64,000 bases of DNA from Phlebiopsis flavidoalba. Taxonomy: Eukaryota; Basidiomycota; Agaricomycetes; Polyporales; Phanerochaetaceae. Positions 11,828 through 23,257 of this stretch are shown piece after piece (the stretch's first letter is position 1; each line of letters opens with the position of its first letter). The DNA lies in the NCBI GenBank assembly GCA_035772785.1, contig JAOCPU010000023.1:62001-126000 (forward strand), given 5' to 3'. Made by a program: the position numbers and the translations under genes. The notes beneath the pieces are model-generated. The model saw nothing but the letters and a program-made list of their open reading frames with translations. It did not search any database and had not been told where the DNA came from.

Positions 11828-14800
11828 ATGGAGGACGAGCAGCCGCAGTTCATCCACTCGTCGTTACACACCGAGCCATATGACAGAGAGAACCTGTGAG
11901 TGCTCCTTTTTCCTGTGTGCGACGCGCTTCTCCCTCTGGTTTGGATCCCATCCATCCGAATCCACGTCTCTGGGCCGCCGCCCCCCACCGCCCTTCCCCA
12001 GCCCTCCCACCGCCCCGTTTATGTACCTCCCCACCGTCCGCCCATCGTCCCATCCACCCCCTCCCGTCCTGCCCCTCCCCTCACCCGCCCCACACAGCCC
12101 TCGGTCGCCGCGCACGACGCCGCCCCCACACCCAACCCAACAGTACACATACTGATGCGCCCCTTCGAACTCTAGGGAATACGAGCTCACCGTGCGCCAG
12201 GAGCCTAAGCAGGCGCGCATGTGCGGTGTCGGAGGCAAAGGGTCCGCGTCCGCTCCCCGTCCTCTCCCCGCCCTCGCGCTCACTGCATATCGTCTTGTTG
12301 CCCCCACCTTTGACCCTCATGATTCCCCACGTCGCGTTGCCATCTCAGCCGACCGCCGCCCGATCGACCCCCCGCCAATCGTCCAGCTCCGCGTGATCGA
12401 CCGCTCGACGCGCCGCGAGCAGTCGCTACGTCCAGCACAATGATGAAGAGGCCGAGGCCAGTGGCTCTCGCGAGAGTTCCCCAAGTGAGAGTGCAGCCCG
12501 CGTCTGCATCGAGGGATCCGCTGAACGGCGTTGTGGTGCAGGCCCGAATTCGTCCGCTCGCAGTCGTATCTCCAGAACCCGTACTACTTTATGTTCGCCG
12601 CGCTCGCGAAGCCAGACCGAGGATGTGGAGCTGCATTGGTTGAAGGTGAGTGATTGGCTTCTCCGGTACCGGACGGGTGCTGTTTGATGTCTGTTGCGAC
12701 TGGTCGCCTTTATGTGTGAAGCGCTCTCAGGAGTCGCCGTGCCTTGACCTCTTCTCACTGAACCCTCATGTTATCGCCAACATTTGCTGACTTGTACTTG
12801 TAGGATGGCAAAACGGCGGTGTACTACGGGTTCCGTTCGTCTCCCCTCCTCACTCTACTCTACCATCTCAAGGACGCGGAAAACTCAAACGAAGATGCCG
12901 GCTTCTTCGTCTTTCCCGACTTGAGCGTTGGTGGCGCACAACGCTGAAGGGAGCTATCGCCTGAAGCTGAGTCTGTTTGAAGTAAGTCGGGTAAGTTATT
13001 AGCTTCGACTGACGTGTCAAGAACTGACTATATGCGCCCCAGTTCAAACGTGTACCATTGTAAATCTATATTCTCAGCGCCCTTTTACGTGTACATCCGC
13101 AAAGAAGTTTTCCCAGGAATGGAGGGTAATCGTGTAACGTCATGCTCATAGATTAAGCACTTATCTCACCGTGTGCCCTCGCATAGAATCTACCCCTCTT
13201 TCATGTTTCTCTCGCCGACCAATGGGCATCAAGATTCGGATTCGCAAGGATATTCGTGTCCGCAAACGTCCCGCGCAGGCTCTCGATGTGGCCCACGCCC
13301 CCTGCCCATACCGGTTCCGGTCCACATTGGGTCCTGTTCCCCAGGCGCAAAACGAGCTCACCCCGGGGGAAATCAACGTCGGAATGGGGGCCTGTTGCCC
13401 GTTGCGGCTGGGGTCCTGTTCCTGGACAGGAAGCTCTGCAACGGTCCTTCCCGGAGTAGCAACTGGGCCCTCGGTTTCTAGGCTCGATCCCCCGCCCGAC
13501 CAGCGGGTACGAGGATGACCGGGACCATATTGTGGGAGGGATTACGACCGTTGGAGCAAGCGCGACCGCGAGAGAGACAGGGACAGAGGAGCGCGAGCGT
13601 GTGACCGGGAGCGGGAGCGGGAGCGCGAAAGCGAGACGAGGAGGAACGGCGAACATAGCGTGAGCGAGCGTAAAAAGGCCGAGCGGGGAGCACGCGGCGT
13701 GAACAGCACCGCCGAGCGCGCGCCCAAACGCTCGCGCAACGACGAGCCGTACTCGGACGTCGGCCGAGGCCACATCGGCGGGGTGCTCCACGCGAGCCAC
13801 GGCCCCCCCGTCACGAAACGGGGGGCTCCAAAAACGTGCACAGCCAGCACCAGCCGTACACCCCCAGCAGCCCCCGCACATCAGCAGCAGCCACGTGGCC
13901 GCCGCATCGACCCCACAACCTCGGCGCGCCGCCGGGCCCACCCTCGCATCCGCCGCCGCAACCGCCCCGCGCACCCCCGCCCGCGGATCCGCATGCACAC
14001 ATCATTATGCGTATGATAGTCGGTATACCCGCCGCCGCCTGCCCCAGGGCACTATCCGGGGTACGAACATGCGCCGCCCCCGCCGCCGCATGCGGGACAC
14101 CCCGTCGCATCCTCCGCCCGCGCCCGTAGGCCATCAGCAGCACTACATGGCGCCGCCCGCACACACGTCGCGTACTCGCACACCCGCCGCCGCCGGCTCC
14201 GGGGCCTGGTCCTGCGCCCGCCGGGGGGCGCCCCCGCCCCCGCAGTACCAGGGCTACCCCGCCGCCGCCCGCACAGGGCGCGTGGAGTGTCCCCCGCCGC
14301 AGCCACAGCAGCAGCATTCGGTACGATCCGTACCCTAGGGCCACCATTTACCCGCCACCCCCGCCCTGGGGCCCCAGCACCCACGGCCAGCAGCACCCCG
14401 GCGCGCACCCCGCCGCCGCCTCCGCAGAGGTACGACTACCCGCCGGGCTACGCTGCGCCGCCGCCGCCGCATCAGTACGCCGCGGGCTGCCACTACAACT
14501 ACCACCCCACCGCCGCGACGCGCACGCCCCCCACCCCTGCACACGCCCTCGCACCACGCGCGCCGCCACCCCGCCTCGCACCCGTCGCACCCGTACCCGC
14601 AACCACGCCCAACAGCCCACCACGCCGCCTCCGCCGGTGTACGACTACGCCGCGAACTACCTAACCCGCACCCCCCACCACCACAACACCGCGGCTCCTA
14701 TCCCCGTTCCCGCCTCCGCCCCCACCGCCGCCCCCGGCCAACAACCGCACTACGGCGCCGTACCCGCCCCCCGCGCGCCCGGCGCGCCCTACCGCCGTCC

Positions 14801-14990
14801 CGCTGTGCCCCGCGCGCCCAGGGCTCGGCGCAGGAGCGCAGCCTCTCCTCCAGAGGCCCGTCCGGCGGCGGCTGCGCTAACGGCGTGCCTCAGTGTCACG
14901 CCGCCCGCGTACGACGGGTGGTCCGCAGCCGTTGCCAGCCTGCCGCCGCCCCGGCACATGACCGTGCGACCGCGACGGGCGCGGTGTGCA
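11828..14990 (+). CDS. velvet-domain transcriptional regulator
   Basis: Nuclear regulator of the fungal velvet family, which controls development and secondary metabolism through an NF-kB-like DNA-binding fold. It starts MEDEQPQFIHSSLH (ATG 11828). After intron 1 (about 11896-12175) comes YELTVRQEPKQARMCGVGGK. After intron 2 (ends about 12346) comes DRRPIDPPPIVQLRVIDRS. Then follow YLQNPYYFMFAALAKP, ELHWLK, DGKTAVYYG, YHLKDAENSNEDAGFFVF, SYRLKLSLFE, VYHCKSIFSAPFYVY and GIKIRIRKDIRVRKRP (about 13230-13275), in the standard velvet order. A charged RDRERDR-type linker (13550-13650) and a very long Pro/His/Tyr/Gln-rich tail follow. Single-base breaks occur near 12615, 12940 and 13210. The QARMCGVGGKADRRPIDPPP form is closest in my judgement to VelC/VosA-type proteins, but the subclass is not certain. 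The 3' end is approximate because the tail changes frame repeatedly. Confidence 0.9.
13548..13650 (+). repeat. RE/RD-coding low-complexity tract in the velvet gene
   Basis: Purine-rich tract of imperfect GAGCGGGAGCGC / GCGACCGC repeats encoding alternating Arg and acidic residues between the velvet domain and the Pro/His/Tyr-rich tail. Such mixed-charge tracts are common in nuclear proteins. Repeat slippage probably explains a local change of frame. Confidence 0.6.
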
Positions 14991-16825
14991 GTGGTGGCAT
15001 GCCGCGAATTTCCGAAGTGCGCAGGTTGCATGCTGCGAGCTGGTGGGCGGGGGCGTTGGAGGAGGGGTAGTCGGGGGGAGTATGGAAGGAGAGGGGGGGT
15101 ATTGTAGGGAGGGGTACTGGGCAGGGGCGTGCACCTTGCGCCGCTTAGGAATTTGCGCGTCGTGCCGCACTGCGCGTGGGAGGGGGAAGCGCGCGGGGAA
15201 AAGAATCCGTTGGAAGTATTGGGAGTATATTATATGATGATAGCTAGGGTGGGGTATTTAGTTTGTGTGTATATTTTTTGTGAGTGGTGGTCGTTGTTAA
15301 TGTAGATTAGAATTGTGTGATTGGGAGTGTTAATCTTTGGTTTGCTCGTGCGGTTGGGGATGGGGCGCGCTGTGTCGGCGTGTGCGAATGAATTCACTCA
15401 ACCTCAACGCCTTCGAGTAAGCCTACAGTCTCACGGACGCACTAGCGAGTATCCCCGTGGATGTAAGTTGACTCATTCGGGTCTGAGCATAATCAAGGGG
15501 GACATCACACACTGGTAAGATCGTGCGTGTGCGACTGGCAACCGTTGAATGTCTGTCCTGATGAAGCATCTAGGAGCTGTTGTGATGTTTGAATGCAGAA
15601 AGCCTCTTGTCTACATGCTACGACCGTACCGTGGTGGTGCGGCTGGTGCGGCCGCAGAGTACAGCGAAACGCGATGCTGATCACGCAAACAAGATCGAAC
15701 CGCTTCACAGATGATCTCTCTCCTGGGGTCATTACACTGTTGAACAGTCCCTCGCGCGTTCTACCGCTCAAGGTGCGTCCCGAAGCGCACACCAGTGACC
15801 TGCCCAGCAAAGTACCGTGCGGCTGAAGACGTGCCACGCTTTTCGAATCTTCAATCGATCATGCACTCATTAGTGTTGTCGACACACCGCATTCCCTCTC
15901 CCCCTGACACGATTGCCCTATTGAGGTATGGTGCTTCGTGTACCCGTTTGGGCACCCTCTGTCTGCACCCGATGATAGCATGCAGTCATATTGCAAAGTC
16001 CAAACATGGGCTGGAACCGGCCCAAGATGGCGATATCTGGACACTATCCGAAGGGGCCAACTTGGGTGGGATCAGATATAATTCAGACATGTGCCAAGGG
16101 AGCAAGTGAAAACGGCACACATAAGTACTCGCGAGATATATTGTGATAGAACGTCGGTCGTCGCATCTTCACTCGAAAAACCACTGCTCGCCGAGTATTC
16201 ACTGGATTTTGCTAGCAGATTCGAAAGTCCCTGGCTCAACGGCCATTTTATTGCGCTACTTCAGTTTGAAGATACCATGGCTATACCGTGGCCGGTTCAA
16301 CAAGGCATTTACACAGCCTTTTGTGGAACTGGGAAGCCGTCTAACCCGAGCCTCTGGTTGCCTATTTCCCCCTCTATTGGAACTTTGGAGGTCGTGTGTT
16401 TTTTGTCATAGTTCTCTTAGATATTGAGAGTTTTTTTTTCACTGTGACGAAGTTTTGCATGTTACCAGCATGGAACTCTGCCTGCCTGTCGATTCTATGG
16501 ATATTTTGGTCTGGCACTAGTTGTCTCAACCATTTCATCAACGCGATCATCTGGCACGACAACACGGCGAACGTTGCGCCTGTTTGTGTGCGACATTAGT
16601 AAGTCATTTTGAGCAGCTGGGATGTCATTCTGGACAGGTCGCTGACAGGAGGAGCTTTGGTAGGGCACTAGATGATTCACGTCGAGTCAATTGGAATTCT
16701 CACCGCTGGAGCGCTCCTCAATCATCGACTGTACAAGATACTGCACCTCAGTAGGGCATACAACCTGCGATATAAACGTACAGTTAAACTTAACATTTTT
16801 TTTTCGCAAGCTGACGTAGTATTCC
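14991..16825. other. 3' flank of velvet gene and unassigned sequence
   Basis: At 15060-15330 the composition switches sharply from very GC-rich to G- and T-rich (TGTATATTTTTTGTG, ATATTATATGATG), as expected for a 3' untranslated region and terminator of the velvet gene. Between 15.4 and 16.8 kb only short open frames occur on both strands; none shows a recognisable motif. Confidence 0.4.
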
Positions 16826-17332
16826 ATGGGTAGAATAAGAGCTATGGTCATCTTCGACGGTCTGTATCGTCTCGGAGTTCCCAATAATTTTCGTCGGGGT
16901 TATTGTAATGCCGCCGGGTTGACTACAGATAATCACATAATTGACCGATCTTCAACTCACCAGATTAAGTTGGATTTTTTCCAAGGGCATCGCTTTGACA
17001 TCCTCGAGGGGGATCGGGCTGTACCCACGTTGCCAGACCTGACCCCAATTCATGTCATAACACGTGACATGCGCGCATGGATAGTCATTATTTGTTCAAT
17101 ATCAGCGTGCTATGGAGGTTCGTCTTATGCTCATGAAGGCGTCATTCTACGAACGACTTACAAAACCCCCTACACAGTTCTCACTCCTCTCAACATTTCA
17201 TACGGCATCGGAAGAGCACGGATAATGAGCTCATCGCTCAGTCCTCACTTCGCCTCAACGAACCTTACCGACCACCGCTACATACGACTGATGCTCTTCG
17301 GACTGCATAGTCCTCTGGAGACGCGTGTGTGA
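16826..17332 (+). CDS. unidentified 168-residue open frame
   Basis: Uninterrupted plus-strand frame starting MGRIRAMVIFDGLYRLGVP and ending at 17332. It contains a short hydrophobic stretch (AWIVIICSISACYG) but no motif I recognise. It lies just upstream of the first zinc-finger family promoter. It may be a chance frame; only its length in DNA of average GC content argues for it. Confidence 0.2.
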   Translation: MGRIRAMVIFDGLYRLGVPNNFRRGYCNAAGLTTDNHIIDRSSTHQIKLDFFQGHRFDILEGDRAVPTLPDLTPIHVITRDMRAWIVIICSISACYGGSSYAHEGVILRTTYKTPYTVLTPLNISYGIGRARIMSSSLSPHFASTNLTDHRYIRLMLFGLHSPLETRV

Positions 17333-18117
17333 CGCTGCCCTTTCAACATCGCCGGAGTGGTTTAATGGCCTATAGCTTGTGGTTCTGTACACACTAGTAT
17401 GTAACAACTGTAATATTCCTGGAGACACGCTTCCATTTGTCACTATCTTACACATTGCACTGACCGAATTATCCCATAACGGTAGCAAATGTGGTGTACA
17501 CAGACACTGCTGTCGAGCGATGTGTGGGCGCACAAGATACAGCTGGGGCGCTTACGCGTCGTCATCGTTCGGGGTGGCGGGGCAGACATGTACTAGTATG
17601 GCGCCTCTTCTGCGTCCTACGCCGATGTTGATATTTTATCGACCAGAACCGCGCTCGCCGTCTGCGCTGGGGAAGGCGACACGAATGTTCCTACGCTTGC
17701 CTCTGCAGTGCGTGCTCCAGAGGGATTCAAGGTGCCCCTTTCGAGCTTGAAGCTCTTTAGCGAACACCTGAAGGCCCTACATGACCCCTCAATCGCAGAG
17801 TCTCTTACGAGTGCCGGATATGGTGCGTTCTTCACATTCTTCACGCCTCTCGCGGGCGGAGTTGGGTGTGCATGGCGAGCTGTCAAACTCGGGGTTGGGA
17901 GGATCTTCGTCGAAATGGACGCGACCCTGGCCTCATCGATAGGGCGTCTGTGTGTGCGCACGCCCGATCTCTGTATCGGGAAAGAGGCGGGGCGCCGGCG
18001 GGATCCGGCGGGGTCGAGTCGGCCGTTGGTGAGCTTTCCCTCTCCTGCGATGGGCTTCCAAAAAAGCACAGGAATACTGACATACTCTTCAGCTTCGCTG
18101 ACCACTACTCAGAGTAG

Positions 18118-18310
18118 TCCCAGGTATCGAGGAACGGTCGGAGAGAGTCCACTTCTCGGAGGCGCCCCATCAAACGTCGGCTGCCTGCAGGTGAAGTGGG
18201 ATTGCAGCAGTGCGCCGCGCGTCTGTTTGGGCTCTCTCAGCCAATGGGAGGCCTCCGCTCGAGCGGCCCGGCGCGCAACTTGCCTTTTGGGGACGAGCGG
18301 ACGGGCATCG
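18118..18310 (+). promoter_or_regulatory. shared upstream block of the C2H2 family, copy C1
   Basis: This block differs at only about one base in 160 from 22855-23045, and clearly matches the reverse complement at about 52780-53010. It includes a CCAAT box (CAGCCAATGGG near 18240) and the 12-bp palindrome CCGCTCGAGCGG at 18255-18266, a CCG-N6-CGG arrangement typical of binuclear zinc (Zn2Cys6) factor sites. The TATA box lies 127 bp downstream. Confidence 0.7.
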
Positions 18311-18392
18311 TGGGTCCTCTCCGCGACAGCCATGGGCTCTTTTACAGAACCCAGAGTGACGACACATGGGCTTGGACAATGGGTGCTGAAGG

Positions 18393-18398
18393 TATAAA
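18393..18398 (+). promoter_or_regulatory. TATA box of C2H2 factor C1
   Basis: TATAAA in GGTATAAAGCGTCCTCCGAAG, 140 bp before the start codon. The flanking bases are kept at copies C2 and C5. Confidence 0.7.
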
Positions 18399-18532
18399 GC
18401 GTCCTCCGAAGTATGGGGGATGGGCATCCAAGCACCCAGCAGCTGCCCATCCCCATCCCCGCCACCGCATCCTCTCCCTCGCCTACACCCATCCGCGCAC
18501 CCACCCACCCACTCACACTCACGCTTTGCACC

Positions 18533-20414
18533 ATGTACGCAACTACCTCTCCTCGCAAGTCCACCTCGCCCATCGCTGCTGAGGCAGACGCGTTTGTCCG
18601 TCACTGCTACGGTACCGCGTTTGGCGACGCGTTCGACGCGTCGCGTCGCACTCAGGCGCCGTTCAGTGCTACCATGGCATCTGAGACGCAGCAGTACTCG
18701 GATGGGTACTCGGTAATGTTGACACCCTCGCCGTTATTCACTGGCCTCTCATCGTATTTGACTGCTATTTGGTTTCTAGTCTTCCGATATTTCAGCGAGA
18801 GTTCTCAAATGAGCTAATAGATGCTGGTCATACTGGGTGTTAGCATTCCTACACCGACACTCGTTTCCACCCCGAGAGCCCTCGCCGACGTTGGCTGAGG
18901 TTGCCTTCCTCGTCGGTGTCCGTAGCGTGACAAAGCGTAACTACTGGTCACAATTGCTGATGGTCACTAGCGAGCGCATCACACTGGTAGTATGACGTCA
19001 TGGCGCTCTGCGAACGTATATCAGCAGCGTTCGCAGACAACGAGTGGGTGCTCGAAACTTCTCTGTTACGACGCCATCACCAGCCTCCGACTTACCCAGC
19101 TTCTCCTCGCCAGTGCTCACCCACTTGTCGTTCAAACAAACCGCATACCCAACGCCAAGTCACCGAGCAAAATGCACCCAGTGGGCCAGTGCACGAGGTC
19201 ATTTGTCGCCGTCGGATGCTGTGCCGCCTCTGCCGAGCTCGAGCGGGAGGCCACCACGGATTGATTGGTCACAGGTACGCCCGGCATTGTCTACGTTGTG
19301 CAATGCTGGCTACCTAACAATTCTATGATGGTCCACGACAGGCTGAGCAGTCGGCAGCCCAACGCGGTGAGTTACACTGCAGGTGCGGACTGTGAGCCTT
19401 GAGTGCCCCTTACCCATCCTCTGATACTCTTTTTCTCAGATTCTGCGTGTCGAAAGTGGCTCCGACGCTGTCCGACCGGTGACTACTAGCATAGGTGCCG
19501 AGACCTGTAAGTAACACCTCATTTTTGTCTGCTGCAGTGTACGTTCATCAGCCTACAGGTGTGGGACACTGGCTTCCCTAACTCCCAACATTCAAGCGAC
19601 CCATACATTGGCTTGAACATCACCTGGATTTACCCCCTCGCCTCCAGCAACTCATGAACACTGAGTGGTAAGTTCTATGGTTGCATGAATAGTGGACTGA
19701 AGTGTGTATGTACTGTGTAACTGTGTCCTTACATTCTAATGCAATATATGTATGAAACAAATCACCTGGTTTCTGGGTTGAGACTGGAGGATCTCGCGAC
19801 ATGCTCGGTTTTGTTTTATAATTTGAATTCATATTTAGAGTTAATTCTGATGTAAAATAGCCCAAATTAGATGAATTTAAATGGCCGATTTTTGGGGACC
19901 TTGCTCATTAGACGACGGGCTTCTATTCTCACTACGGCTACTAAATTGAGCGTAAATAGGACTATTTTAGTACTAAATATGGCGATCCGTTTTTCCCAGA
20001 TGCCCTCGCTCTTCCCTCTCTCCGCGTGCACGCACGACCTGCCTTGGCAACCCACGCGTTCCGGCCGTGACTGCACCACGCGTCGTGCAGGCGGGCGGGC
20101 CATACACTGAGTTGACGGGCGGAGCAGGTTGCATCCCGTGTATGCCCCGTGTGGTGGCGGTAGTTTCCGCGGCGAACACGGCGCGAGCGACCTCAGGCGG
20201 CACCATGCATGTCATTTCCCTGACGCGGGCAAATGGATGTGCCGTGGCGTTGCAGCGCGTCGTGCACGCGATTTTGGGCCTCGACCCGCGTGAAGCGGTG
20301 GTCTTCCAAGGCGAGCTGCGCTGTGGGGCGTTCTGTGGGAAGCGGTTCTCGAGGAAGGATGCGTTGTTGAGGCACCTGCGGAACTCTGCAGAGGGATGCG
20401 TTAGCGATGTTTGA
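18533..20414 (+). CDS. C2H2-type zinc-finger factor, copy C1
   Basis: Likely DNA-binding nuclear protein. The first exon (ATG 18533) reads SPRKSTSPIAAEADAFVRH and GTAFGDAFDASRR and ends near a GGTAATG donor at about 18714. Middle exons are Ser/Pro-rich, for example SVTTPSPASDLPSFSSP around 19055, with further small exons between 19330 and 19660. The 3' end carries two finger-like units: RGEHGASDLRRHHACH with PDAGKWMC near 20170-20240, then GLDPREAVVFQGELRCG and FCGKRFSRKDALLRHLRN to a stop at 20412-20414. This double-finger layout with a WMC...GLDPREAV linker is common in Agaricomycete C2H2 proteins. A frame change separates the two fingers. The first unit keeps only one obvious Cys. An AT-rich stretch at 19660-19990 is longer than in C2 and C5 and may be an insertion. 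Confidence 0.68.
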
Positions 20415-20745
20415 AGGTCTCTACTGGTTCTCCTTCTCTAGATGTACTCCACCATTTCTCATCATCTTTCATACTTGTCTCTTTCCCTTCCTCATCTCTC
20501 ATCTCTTATCCCCGTTCCGCATGTATCTCCATATCCATACACAGACCTCATCCCATACTCTTTCTCATACGTGATTCCTATTCTCTTTCTTTGCCCAGGA
20601 TCAATGCTTATCTACGCAAACCTTTTGTACAACTTTCTGTGTGGTATCAAGTCCCGCCTCTCTGACAACTCTCTGATCCCTGAATATCAAATTTCGTGAA
20701 TACAATGTATGGGAAATACCACGCTTCAATTGGACACATACGAGG
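20415..20745 (+). other. pyrimidine-rich 3' flank of C1
   Basis: CT-rich sequence (repeated TCTCATC, TTTCATAC, CTCTTTC) directly after the C1 stop codon, open in several frames but with biased composition. Best read as the 3' untranslated region, not a gene. Confidence 0.4.
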
Positions 20746-20749
20746 TAGA

Positions 20750-21496
20750 TCAAGCCTGATGACATTCAACAGACTGGTCGAAACGTTCATGTACGTAGAC
20801 GCGAGCCCAGGAAAGGCGAGTGTGGGAATGACATGCCCTCTTTGGATAGCCTCGGTTGTGGCGTCCTCCGGCGGACGCCGACGCCGACGACGCACGCGCG
20901 TCGCACCCGCCTGCCCGCCTTCCGAGTCCGCCAGCATTCAGAGCGACTGCCACCCTCTTTACCGTCTCCTCGTATTCGAACTACTCCAAGCCCATTCCTT
21001 CCGAAAGATCTACCTGCATCTGCAGTTCCCCTACGCGCACGGCGCTTAGGACCACGAACGCGTCCAAGACGCGTCCGGCATCTGTTAAACAGCCATGGAT
21101 CTGCACGCGATCATTCGCGGCCCTCCCCATGTAGTTTTGACATGAAGTATGCGCTGTATGGCGGCGAGGAGAAGCCCTTGATGTGGGCACAATCCTACTG
21201 AGTCTTAAACGCGTCCCGCCGATATACACTGCTGCGACTCGTTTGAACGCGGGCACTGCCTGCCCGGGGCGCGACGACGCGATGAGCTCGCCGTTTTGCC
21301 AAAAAACCGCGGCTATCTCATAACCCTGCGCCATATGAATATGCGCGCGAGACTTTCGTGTCGCCTCTAAAGTGGTCCAAAATGTGTGGCGAGACCGCGC
21401 GCTGGAGATAACTTGAAGTACGTGCGTCCACAGGTCCCTCAGGATGATGGCGCATTTTAATTTTGCTCTAGACTCTGAGGACGGGGGCCTTCGCAA
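20750..21496 (-). CDS. unidentified protein, possibly conserved
   Basis: A minus-strand frame from an ATG at 21496 contains LWTHVLQVISSARSRHTFW, RAHIHMAQGYEIAAVFWQN and RVLDAFVVLSAVRVGELQM, with balanced, amphipathic composition. It continues, after a likely frame break near 20980, into an Ala/Gly/Arg-rich end. No family is recognised. It sits between C2H2 copies C1 and C2 in opposite orientation, so it may be a passenger of the duplicated region or the relic of another gene. Confidence 0.35.
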
Positions 21497-21499
21497 ATG

Positions 21500-22510
21500 C
21501 CTCCGTGGAGAAGAAGACTCCCGTGCCCCTCACCATATGGGGTGAAGTCATGCGATCTTTGTCGCGCCCCGGCCCCCCTCAGGCTTTCAGATGTGGTATG
21601 TTTCCGTGAGCCTAGAATCCCCTTGTTTCTTTCCCTTTCCAACTGGCCGTCACCATTGCTACCATTATTCCTCTCCAGTGTCACTGCCTTCTTTTTTCAT
21701 TCCGCTTTATTCCTTCCTTCTTTTTACGGCCAATGATAGACTTCTTCTACTAAAGGTACAATGGGGTTGCTCTCTATATAAGAGGCGCTGCATACTCAGT
21801 ATGTCTCTAACACCCGAGTCTTCCATCGCCTCAATGGTATGATTCTTGCGCCTAATTTCCCGCTTGATTTTTCGTGTCGTGTCATTCCCCTTTCGGTACT
21901 ACTCGATCTCACTTTTGAGGCTCTCCGTTGCCCCAAGGACCACGACTAGGTGAGTCCATTGCGCCTACGTTATTGTTTACACTATTCCTGACTTCAAACA
22001 CACTAGCACGGCCATCTATAACGACTCTACGCAGCGCTTTAAAGATACCGCCTACCAACCTGCGCGACAACCGGATTGCCCCTGCTGTCACTGCGGTAAA
22101 CACGACGCACACAAGACGCTGCTATCGAGGGATGTGTGGGCGCGCGAGGTGTGGCGGCGGCGTTTATTGTAATCTCGTCCGGTCGGTTTGTGTGGCGTTC
22201 GCGTTGTGTTGCCATGAGTCCCTCGAGGCGCATAGGCCGTGGATCTATGTGGGCTCGCATGGCGCATAGACCCATGGGCCCCGGTGGGCGCGTGATGGCG
22301 CCTTTTCTAACACCCCACAACGATGCCGACATTGCTGCAAGACCATAACGAGAGACTCCATGATACGCTTATGCTCAGTTGTATCGATCATCGCTCTAGG
22401 AGGATTCAAGGGGACCCTTGCGAATTAAGCACTCCCGCGAATGACCCAAATACGCGTTGCATGACGACGGTTTTGACGCAACCCGATGCAACACTTTTTG
22501 CAACCCACGA
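21500..22510. other. unassigned sequence upstream of copy C2
   Basis: No gene recognised. A segment at about 22110-22145 (GCTATCGAGGGATGTGTGGGCGC) matches about 17508-17530 upstream of C1, so the duplicated block may begin around here in both places. CT-rich stretches occur at 21590-21730. Confidence 0.35.
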
Positions 22511-22854
22511 GTGCCTAGATATGGGCGCGTTCTTCACATTCTTCACGCCTCTATTGCGTGGGAGTTGGATGTGCAGGACGAGGTGTCAAACTCGGGGTTG
22601 CTCGAGGTCTTCGGTCCGAAATAACGCGGAGCCTGGCTCCATCGATATAGGGGGGCGTTTTGTCTGGCGTTGTGTGTGCGCACGCCCGTCCTGTTCGGGC
22701 AAGAGCGGTGGGCGCCGGCGGGATCCGGCGGGGTCTAAGTCGGGCGTTGGTGATCCTTCCCCCTGCGCGACGTGTGTCTCTCCAAAAAAGTCGCAGAAAT
22801 ACTCACAACGATTATTTAGGCTTATGGCTGACGCTTCCACTGCCGGGCGGTGCC

Positions 22855-23045
22855 AGGTATCGAGGAACGGTCGGAGAGAGTTCACTTCTCGGAGGCGCCC
22901 CATCAAACGTCGGCTGCCTGCAGGTGAAGTGGGATTGCAGCAGTGCGCCGCGCGTCTGTTTGGGCTCTCTCAGCCAATGGGAGGCCTCCGCTCGAGCGGC
23001 CCGGCGCGCAACTTGCCTTTTTGGAGACGAGCGGACGGGCATCGT
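22855..23045 (+). promoter_or_regulatory. shared upstream block of the C2H2 family, copy C2
   Basis: Nearly identical to 18118-18310. The palindrome CCGCTCGAGCGG is at 22988-22999, with a CCAAT box about 15 bp before it. The distance from palindrome to TATA box is 128 bp, against 127 bp in C1. More distant similarity extends upstream to about 22520 (GCGTTCTTCACATTCTTCACG occurs in both). Confidence 0.7.
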
Positions 23046-23126
23046 GGGTCCTGTCCGCGACATCCATGGGCTCTTTCACAGTGCACAGAGTGACGACGCT
23101 TTGGTTCGGACAATGGGTCCTGGGGG

Positions 23127-23133
23127 TATAAAA
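23127..23133 (+). promoter_or_regulatory. TATA box of C2H2 factor C2
   Basis: TATAAAA in GGGGGTATAAAACCTCCTCC, 131 bp before the start codon, at the same relative place as in C1 and C5. Confidence 0.7.
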
Positions 23134-23257
23134 CCTCCTCCGAAGTTTGGGGGATGGGCACTCAAGCATCCAGCAGCTGCCCATCCCCATCCCCGCCACC
23201 GCATCTCCTACCGTGTCCGCACCCGCTCGCGCACCCACCCACTTGCCACTTTGCACC

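Noticed and set aside
18170..18604. Minus-strand frame across the C1 upstream block as a divergent gene
   Set aside because: A similar frame exists at C2 only because the DNA is nearly identical; in C5 it is interrupted, and composition is not protein-like. Kept as a promoter element instead.
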